The notes under the pieces are model-generated. The model made no database searches, was not told the DNA's origin, and saw only the letters and a program-made list of their open reading frames with translations. Shown here piece after piece: positions 1 to 10,400 of a DNA stretch of 64,000 nucleotides. Each line of letters opens with the position of its first letter. The stretch's first letter is position 1. The DNA is from Apostichopus japonicus (Eukaryota; Echinodermata; Holothuroidea; Aspidochirotida; Stichopodidae). The stretch is from NCBI RefSeq assembly GCF_037975245.1, contig NC_092566.1, positions 17,887,001-17,951,000 on the forward strand, written 5' to 3'. A program made the position numbers and the translations under genes.

Positions 1-1438
1 ACAGTACTTTCTGCTGATTACTTTCCGCTGAAAAATTTCTTGTGCGGAATACATTTTTTTTCCAACTTACATGAACACTTTGTTATTCTTCAATTTTAGG
101 ATACCAAATTCAGGATGATGAAAATAACATGAGAAAGTATCAAAGAATATCGATAAGGATGGTTAGACTGAGTTCATGTCAGGAAAGTTAAGCTGCTTAT
201 AATTTACTGGAGGCATGGGTGTATGTAATTAGGGATTTCATAAAGAAGTATGTGGCGGTCGGCGTAAAAAGGCAAGAATAAAATATAAAGAATACAACAG
301 GTTAATGAGAAAACACCACAAAAGATTCTCCCTAGGCCTAAACGATGAAACTTAGCTAGACCAAATTGTTACGGCAGCTCACCTTTTTCACCTTCACGCC
401 ATATCTAAAATTTTCTACAACCGAATAAGGTGGCGCCGATTAACTAAAATTAATTATCACCGCCACTTGTACTAAATCATCATTCCTCTTCCGAACCTAA
501 GCTATCCTAATAATAATCTAGTCTCGAAGCTAAATTCTATCCTGCTATACAGTCAAATTCTATCTTCTCCATCTTCCTTAATCATTTCAATGCACGCCTA
601 ATCAGTTCAGTAAGCCATTCTGCTGTTTTTTTCCGCTGACAAGTTTGGTGTGCGGAAAGCACCGTTTTGTGTCAGCGGAAGTACTGTGTGCGGAGAATAA
701 TGGTACTCGAGTCAAGGCTCTTGTCAGTAGGAATTAGGATGTAGGCTAGGCCTAGCTTGTGTAAGCTGAGCAGTACTATTACATGTTGTTAGGGGACATA
801 CATTATATCCTGGGTAACAGTCCAAAGTAACAGTCAATGATAGCCCACTTACAAAGTTAGGTCAATTTAGGGCATAGCTAGTGTTGGCCCCAAGATATTG
901 CACAAGTAGCCTAGTTTTGGGTCATTTTCTGGGCCTACAACTAACTAGTGACTTGATGTCCTGTAATTCTGAGAAGACTCCCCAGGGCCAGGATTCATGT
1001 GAATTTGCCCCTGCTGCCATTTTCTGTTCCCTGATCATGTAACTTTGGACTAGCTACCACTAGAATTGCAAATAGCCCTGGATAAGTCTTTAACAGATTG
1101 TGGTCCTTTGCATAAAAACAGCTTTTACGTAACTCAGGGCCTTCTCTGATAATTTCACAAGTGGGGGTGGGAAATTTTTTTGTAAAACAGGGCCTTGAAG
1201 AGTGATAGTGTCAGAACTTCAGAAGTGTAGGCCTAGTACTGTTTTGTCCCCTGATGGGCTATGGGGGTATAGTGCAGCAATTGACTGGGAGTGCAAGGAG
1301 TGACTGTAAGCTGTATGGTTTAGACTTTTAAGTACTAAGTTACCATTCTGCCAGTGTTTGTGTATTTCTTTCAATGCCTAAAGCTCATTAATATAGTTTG
1401 GAATCTATTCTTCCATGTTCTGTTCACTACCTCCACAG
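1..1438. other. Non-coding DNA upstream of the first visible GST exon
   Basis: No convincing exon is seen. A GST first exon (Tyr followed by an N-x-R-G-R-A-E-like stretch) was looked for on the plus strand and not found, so exon 1 of the downstream gene probably lies left of the window. A motif of the form TTCCGCTGA followed by TGTGCGGA recurs at about 24-54 and 627-659, with a related piece at 662-695, and may mark the ends of an unclassified repeat. TAGGCCTA-type palindromes occur near 745 and 1230. Confidence 0.5.
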
Positions 1439-4400
1439 GTCTTCTGTTTGGGCAGGTGCCTGTTCTGGAAGTTGACGGAGTGCAGCTTACACAGAGTTGT
1501 GCCATCAATCGTTTCTTGGCAAAGAGGCTGAGTAAGTCAACAGTATTTTGTGAAAGTCTATGATCTCCAAGTTGAAAAAGCATTGTCAATGTTTAAAGGC
1601 ATTGAAGACTCGCCTCAAACCACATGCCGTCCTGTGAAAAAGTTAACTTTCCGTTGCTTGCAAGTGAAGTTTTTCTCTTGTCGCTACAAAACGCAGACTG
1701 TAATGAAACGTGATATCCTTGTTATCTTTAGCTGGACCTGAGAGGTCAATCGCTGTATCGTTCGTACACTGGGCTGTGGGTATTGACCGCAGCTGTATGT
1801 ACTGACTGTACACTAGTGTCTAATTACCGAAGGTAGCAAGCTGTGTGTGTTTTTTCTGGGATCGATGGTGGTGTTTAACACTTCTGTTACACCTCATTCG
1901 AAACTAGGTCAGATTACCGGAATCAGATGTTTCTTTGTGCGCGAGTCTTCACTCCCTTTAAGGTGGAAAATGCTCACAAAATGGCAGGCATTGTTCTTTA
2001 AAGCAGTAATTTTGAGTTTGTTGCCAGGTGTGATGAGGTATATCGTTCCCAAATAGATTTCCCGTCCCATCTCTTGTAAATGTGTTAGTGTAGATGTCTG
2101 CTTGATTAAACATAGCTCAAGCCAAATCTGTTATCCAGTAAAGTAAGTACTCTTCTAACTCATGAAGCAAAACCATAATTGAATAATCCCATTTAATCTT
2201 GGTCGAGTGGCACTCATTGCATACATGTGTAGGCTGCTACACTACTATGTCGTTGTTTATCATTGACCTGAATGGCCCAGCAAAGATAAATCAATGAGTG
2301 AAATGCAACACCCGTGAGCCAGTGAATTGCATTATTACAGGGATACTGACTTGTACTGTGTCTGCAAACTGGGCAGTCTTGTGGGTTAATTGACCAGGTT
2401 TCTATTGGGAGACTTTCATGTAAAGCAGGGGGGAGGTGGGGAAGGGGGTGGAGGTCTGTGCATTCCTACCTCTGCCCTGCTTTTCAACCCTCACACTAAA
2501 ATACAAGATAATTACCCAAGGTAGGCCTAAGAACATCCTTGCATCTAGATTTACTTACACCCGCTATGTGGGAGATGGCTTTAATGACCCCCGGGAACAC
2601 ACCACCTTCTATACAATATTTAATCCTGGATCTGTCTCTGACATTATGTGTAATACTGGATCAAGCTACAGGTTATTTTCTCGTACATTACCTGAGTTTC
2701 CTCAGAAAGGACCCCGCTGTTATTTTCAAAAGTCGGGTGTCACATTTATATACGATCTTCCTTGCTTGGCTGATTTCCTGCTCACCCAGTCAAATAGTTT
2801 TGACTTTAAACTTTCCCAAACACAGGCTGGGTGGTTACATACAGTATAGAATAAATGATGTCACTGTTTGAGATACATGTGCTGTATTTATCTGGACAAT
2901 GAACTCACCAATAATCCAGGACCTTTGTTTTCACATGAGATGCTCATGTCACTTGACAAGGGTACTTTTAACTTTTAACTCAGCTGCTGTCCAGTATGAA
3001 ATTTCCGAAGTCAATAATTACGGGAACAGAAGGCAAAACCAGATGTGGTACTTACAGATATAGCAGGGGCGGATTCAGGATTTGTGACGGGGGGGGGTCT
3101 GACTGGTCCAGCCGTGCCTGAACGTAAGACTACCTAAGCGGAGCGCCACCATCGGTTGGCGCGGAGCGTATCTGAAAATTTTTGGCTTTACAAACCCCCC
3201 AGATGGCCGGAAACGGCACTTCCCGAGCATTCTAAGCTGCATGTACCTAGCCTGAAAATATGGATCTCCTGTCTGCAATTTCTCAATTGATGAGAAAAAA
3301 ACAATCTATGAAATATGGTAATACATATCAGATGAGTTGAGATGATACAAAAATCATAATGCCTTTAGCCCCCAATCCCCCTCCCGTTCCGTCACCACTG
3401 TTTGATGCAGGGCCGGATCCAGGATTCTGGAAGGTTGAGGGGTTTGGCCTCCAGTGATCCTAGGGTCTAAGGGGAGTGGGTTTCCCCATTGTGAAACACT
3501 TGAATATTTAAGTACAACAGGGAACCCCCTTCAATTTAGCCATGCAAAGCACCTCTCTCTTTTCTTTTCTCTTTTTTTTTTTTTTTTTTTGGCCAAGAGC
3601 GGGGGGTCCGGACCCCCTGGACCCCCCTCTGGATCCGCGCCTGTATAGTACGCATAAATGGACACACTGTCATTCTTATGCCATCATACAATATGACTTA
3701 GGAATCATAGAGTCCTACAAAATGTTGCATGTTGACACACATTTACATGCATTTCGTATTAAAAGTCATTAAAAATATCGAAACTTCACACCCGTGAGCA
3801 TTCTGTGGTCAGTTCAGACGTTTAAATGCATGTGCACTGAATTTCTTACAATTATTCGTTTGTGACACAGAAAGTATGTATTTAAAGTTGCAGTACTTAC
3901 TTGTGACCGTGCATTCTAGATCAATCCGTAAAGTTTCAAAGCATCGCCCTCTATGATTGGCAAGTTGTTCTTTGTACCACCTACAAAATACAGGTTATAT
4001 TGAAAAGCTTGTTTGTTTGGTCATTACTGCCGATACCTTAATTGATGAACTGAAGGCGTCTCTCCCCGGTGTGAAACTGAAACTTGAATTCCTGGAAAAT
4101 GACGCATCACTGATTAACCAAGGCTTTGAACTGCTAACACAATAGATGCCTTCAATAACAGTTAATAAAATAGTCACAGTAGTTCGTTTATTAGTGTCAT
4201 CATTCTCGGTTTGAATAATGTCATGACACTTTGGCAAAATACACTATCATACAGAAGATAGCTACTGTACAATACTACACTGTGTGTCATTGAGATGTAT
4301 AAAGTATTTGTGTAAAAGTAAGTTGGCCTGACGTTTCGATCCTAGCAGGATCTTCTTCAAAGGCTAAATGACAAGTAACAGTAACAGAAGGAACAAAAAC

Positions 4401-7400
4401 ACGCACAGACACAGACAGGTTTCTCTCTTTCTTCTCTCCATCCCCTGTCTACTAATCCCCTTACATCTATCTCTTTGTGTTCACCATGCTCATTAACCTG
4501 TCTGTATTCTGTGCGTGTTTTTGTCCCTTCTGTTAAGTGCTGTTACTTGTCATTTAGCCTTTGAAGAAGATCGGGCTAGGATCAAAACGTCAGGCCAACT
4601 TACTTTTACACATTCTCTTACACAGGCTCTCTAGTAGATAAGCAGTTTGCTAACAGTTTTTTTTTATTTTGTATAAAGTATTTATAATTGATGACGTCGT
4701 TCTTTTGAAATAGATCTCTATGGCAACGATGACATGGAGGCAGCCAAGATCGATCAGGTCTGCGAGGCTCTGGTAGATCTTGGAATTGTTTTGAGAGATT
4801 GTCTTCATGAGCAGGATGAAGACAGAAAAGTAGGTGTCTGTGTTCTTTACAGGGATATTCGAGACGAAAATGTATAGATGATGATTATTATGATTTTTGT
4901 CTGATGAAAAAGAAACATATATCCTAAGCGTCCTGGTGAAATTTGCAATTCAGTTTCAATTACTGCGGACCATTTTGTTTTTGGAGATAAAAAAAAAAAT
5001 TGAACATTTGCACGATTTTTACCAAGTGTGAACTGGAAAGCAAGACCAGTGTCAGTTGGAAGTCTGACCCCGTGACCTCGAAGAATGATCAACGATCACG
5101 CATATCATTAAATTTGAATTTGCCCGCATTTAACGTAAAGTCGGTCCTACGTTTCACTCACAGAATTTACAGACATTGATAGTTTACAACTTACCGGAAC
5201 CTCAGAGAATGGATTAAAAGTAATTCCGATGTATGGCAGGACAAAGATACCCGAGAAAAAATCAACGAAAACCTATGAAACAACGATTGCAATCCAACTT
5301 CGTCCTCGCACATGTATTCCTAACTGACACAAAATAGGTCAAAACGAACCAACGAAAGAGAGTTACAGCAAAAAAGTTCTCCCATTTGTGGATCTTGTAC
5401 TCTCCTACATGATGCTGTAAAGTTTCGGTGAAATGGTTGTCTAAGACGGCCAGTCACAAAACGATTACCTCGACTCGGCGATTTTGTTGCTGTCGCCGCC
5501 ATTTTGAAATTAGATAGACTTTCGCCAAGCCGTTTTCATGCTATGGGCTACTACCGACAAGACTTCACTCAAATCGTTTTCAATGTAGTGGAACCCATTC
5601 CTTTAGTGTACGGTCTATTAGGAATGTTAGGTTTTGTGGCGTGAAATTAAGTAATAAAAGTTGTGCTAAGGTTTGGAAGAAATTTTGTCCCAAACTCTAA
5701 TATATGATTAGGTAAAATGTGAAATTACTGAGAGCTGCGTATGGGAGGGGTAAGAGAGACAAAATGGGGGAGGGGGCAAGGGAGATGGTGTTTCCTTTCT
5801 AGCTAAATTAATGGTGGTAACTATTAAGGTAACACAAATTTTCCTGAGTCTGTTGTCAAAACTGAAGGGGTCATACCACATGTCGAATATACAAAGGTAA
5901 CATGGCCTAGGCCAAACCTTATTTCTAGTTGCTTTCTAAGGAACTTCCAACAATACCAAATGATTTATACTTACCCACTTACCATAATTCCACAGTAGCC
6001 CTTACTCAGTGAGATTCTGCAAAGCTGGGTACTCATCTGTTGCTTATATTCATCAATAAATATCAGTTAACAGTTTTCCAGTCAATACCAATCCTTGTTT
6101 GGTTCATGTATCACACTACACAACCACTTGCCAATATTGAAGTTAAGTACTGTGGCTTGGGTAGGGGTGTGTTGTTTAGGGGAGGGGTGTGGTGTTTTTA
6201 GGGGTTTTGGGGAGGGAATGTGGTGCTTAGCGGATTTGGGGAAGGGTTTGGAGTTTCCCAGCTTTGGGATGGGTGTGGTGTTCACCAGCTTTGGGAAGAG
6301 TTAGGGTATTTTGGAGGGATAAGGTGGTTTTGCCACATATGGGGACTTTAATTAAAAGCGGACTTTCAGTACACAGGACGCGTTTGGATACATCACGTTC
6401 TATGGATACTCTGACCAAATATTTTGAGTAGGGCTGTTTTCTTTTTCTTTTGCACATGCATAGTAGAACATTAGTCAACAGTGGAAATAGAGTTGCCTGG
6501 TCTTTTATTGATTTTATAACTGTAACAATAAGGCACTTTAAGCAACAGAAAAAAGAAAACAAAAAACATTTGGTGTGACACTCTCCATGAAAGAACATGT
6601 TTTAATGTCCTGTGAAAATATGGGCATGAAAAATAAATTACTTCGATCACTTCAAAGTGAAATACTTTGTTCAAATGGAAGGAATAGCTTAACAAACTTT
6701 GAACACTTCTTGAAATGAAACACACTTCATACTGTGAAGACTTCATACAATAATATTGTCTGAAAAAAAAATCACACACAATGTCAAGTGCATTATGACT
6801 GGAAGGGGTATTTCAAGGTGGCATAGTGAAGGCATGACATAGCAAAAACAGTTCAGGTGGCAGGATGGATAGTTTTGTAACTTTGAAATGGTGAGATATA
6901 CCTGTGACATATAGCATAAGATTAACATTAAAAGACAAATATATAAAAGTAAAAGGTAAGAGTAGAAAGTAAATAAATAAGTCCAAACTTGACATATAAC
7001 TTTAACAACCTGGTCTTCTTCAGAAATAGGAGCACCAATAGCATCCCAACGTTTATACTTCCTTTCATATAATTCAAATTATTTCCAACTGACTTGCCCT
7101 CTGCCATTTCAGTTCTGAGGTACTTTTTCTTGAGTTGAATTTTGTTGGATAGAGAATCCATTTCGAACAGAGTACGCAAGGCATCCTAAGCATCACTTGG
7201 TTTGTCACTTGTTGTAATTAATTCCAGCTGACTAGATGCTATTGCAAGCACAATGGTGAAAAATGCCAGTTGTGTCTTTTTCAAGTTTGCACTCTTCTAC
7301 TTCTCACATACAGTAACCCCCAACTTTCATGAGCCATCCTCATAGCCCACAGGCCTTTTGCAAGAAACAAATGTCTCATCTGGAAATTCCATGTCAGCCA

Positions 7401-10400
7401 GTTCACTCCATCCATTTTGTTAATTTTCCACGTCATATCTTCTGTTGTTCCAGCCATATTGGTCAGTTGTCACGACTAAATTAACCAATTTAAGTACCGA
7501 CATTTCCCAAGAAATGGTTCCAAAATCAGCACATAAATTCCAAACAACAATCTATTGTACACAGTTAACTTCCAGTGTATGTGTCTGGGCCAATAACCTG
7601 TTCGAGTTAGCTAGAGAATAGGCATGAGACTGCTGAGTATATTACAGCCTGCTGCTGCACACAACTTGTTCTTTCTATAAGAGTATAACAGAAACTGAGG
7701 AAAAATGTAAATTACATATATATAGAAAACAAAATTGCTTAAAGGTAGCACACTAATAATACAACCTGATTAAACAAACAATAGTTTGGAGCAGAGTTGT
7801 AACAACAGGCACTTAACTGATCCACAGGCTGCATTCCTTCTTACTACGGGTACATATAACAGAGCTAGGAACTTAAAAGATATATAGTATTAAATAGAAT
7901 GTGAGACTACATTTATTAACAGATTTCTATAAATAAACTCTTATATGAAGATTTCAGATATGAGGATAATAAACATGAGAATGTAATAAACTCTGGAAGC
8001 TCTCTGGGCTAATACTTAATACCAGTGGAACTGCATTTTGCAATGTTAGTCATTATACATAACAAAACAAATCTAATAGTGAATGAAACTTTTCTTCTTT
8101 TTGGGAATAACTTTTTTTTGGTCATATATACATGGGAAAGCACCACCTTAGAGAAATCTGTGTGTGACACACACACACATAGGGAAGACTGCACGTGAAT
8201 GACTAACTAAGTACTTCTACTACTGTACCTATCATAGAAAACAACATAACAATAAAAAGATCGTAAACTCTCGTTAACAGCAAAACATGTTGTCACAAAA
8301 TGATCCCTGATATTGTTTTAAGTCACCTGGAATTATAAGTAGCTATGTAAAACTACATGGCTCTATGAGGTGCAATTGTTCTCAAGTACCAGCAGTAGGT
8401 CTAACTGTAATAGCAATAAGTATAAAGTGTAAGCAGTATAAAGCAAGCTAGTTTTATTTCTGTGTTACGTATCTTGCTCTACATATTAAGCATAGGGAAT
8501 TGGGCCTAGACTTAAGTCATGGATCTAATACCGGTCTTGAACACTTGTAACAAAGTGACATTGAAATGGATCCCGATCCCAGGATGGAGGAAATTTTCAC
8601 CCAGTTCAGCTTTAATAAAACTCATAATAAGCCATGATCTTAACTTATACATAGTACAAAGGCAGTCTACTAGTACTACTAATAATTTTTGTATAATAAT
8701 AATAATACTAAATTGTATCTTATGCAGTCCAAATCTTTTCAAGAACAGGCCCCTTAGAATTATTCCACAAGGACAAGAAGGCGTAGGCTAAGAACTAAAG
8801 GTTATACGCCTTAGTCCATTATTAAAATTGGACTAAACTATGCAGGTATTCTAGTATTACTAAAACTAGGCTAGGGCCTACCTGTAGTAAAAACTTGTCG
8901 TAGTATATTACTTTAGTAAATACAAAAGTACTAGGCCTATAGGCTAGGGGCCTAGTACAGTAATATTACTGTCCGCTATGCCCTCGAATATTTAAATTTT
9001 AACTACTTAGTAGCCATAAGTAGTACCGTGACTTATCAACTCCCTGATTTTTCCATATTAACGCAAAAAAATGAAGGGAATCTATGCCGAATAGAAAGAT
9101 TACGAAAAATACGAGACGTTGCAATCTAGCATTTGCTACATCATAGTCGACATATAGCGCTAGGCTGCACGTTATAGGATACGGTACTTTCGTGTATATG
9201 TGTATTATGTACGTTAGGATACATGTATTAGGGGCAACCAAAACCACATAGGAGCACCATTTTCGTTGACCAAAAAATCACACTTTTCGGGGGAGTTACA
9301 ACTTTTCTGAAAAATATGAGTAAGATTCAAGCTTATATATTACAAAAATGCTATTTTTACGGTTGAAAGTTGTCTAAGACGCGAAAGTCACATAACGATA
9401 GACGTCGACTCGATTTGACTTACCTTTATGTTTTTGCGTTGGTCGTCGATAAGAAAATGCACTGTTGTATTGGCAAAATCTTCGTTTCTTTCCGGAAATG
9501 ATCGTATTTGAATCTCTAAAGTATCCTTTATCGAGCTACGATACTCGTAAACCCGAATTACATTGGGATGTTTGCGAATTTTACCGATTACATCCATACA
9601 TGGAAGTAGCGAACCGAAGTCCGTAGAACCGGATTTGCGCGAAACAATTACTTCCGTGTCAAGTAGCTGTGCTCGAAAATTTGCTAGTAACGGTCATATA
9701 TTGAGGTCAGACTTCCAACTGGTGTAACAATATGAAAACATTTTTATTGTCTTAAATAGCATGGTTATGAATTAGTTACAAATATGCCGAGGAAAAGATG
9801 TGTTGAATGTCATCCAAGATTCCTCTGTTGTTTATATGAAGTTAAGAAAGGACTCTCTGGAAAAAGTTTAATTGAGATTAATAAACAATAAAACCTCGGA
9901 TTCACAATAACATTTCAGCCTTGATAAGTCTGTGGTCTAAATCATTTTCTGTAGTTTGCCCACATTCAAATCTGGACTATTATCAATCAACTTTTGAATA
10001 GTCCTCTGTAGTCTGCAAACACACACTGTTCAGTATTCAGTAGTCTGGACCCTAATAAGTCAGTGGTCTAAATCTTTCTCTGTAGTCTGCCCACATTCAA
10101 ATCTGGACTATTATAAATCAAGTTCGGAATAGTCCGTTCTAGTCTGTACACACATACACACACTATTCATTAGTGTGGACCATAATGTGTGAGTGGTCTA
10201 AATTAAACTCTGTACTTTGCCCACATTCAAATCTGGACTATTATAAATGAACTTTAGAATAGTCCTCTGTAGTCTGCACACACACACACTATTCAGTAGT
10301 GTGTTGCATAATACATCAGTGGTTTAAGTCTTTCTCTGTAGTTTGCCTACATGTAAATCGGGACTATTATAAATCAACTTTCGAATAGTCCTCTGTAGTC

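Larger units (their letters stand above)
1965..4713. other. Rest of GST intron (1532-4713): no exon seen
   Basis: Open frames at 2436-2871 overlap in two frames and lack splice support or family resemblance. The stretch 3060-3650 is dense in G-rich and C-rich repeat fragments of the 'gcggatccagg ... ggtccggacccc' kind, a common marine-invertebrate dispersed repeat, with a poly-T run at about 3571-3590. Confidence 0.5.

Noticed and set aside
2436-2871. Two overlapping frames of 110-137 aa
   Set aside because: They overlap in different frames, with no family resemblance or splice context, inside a GST intron.
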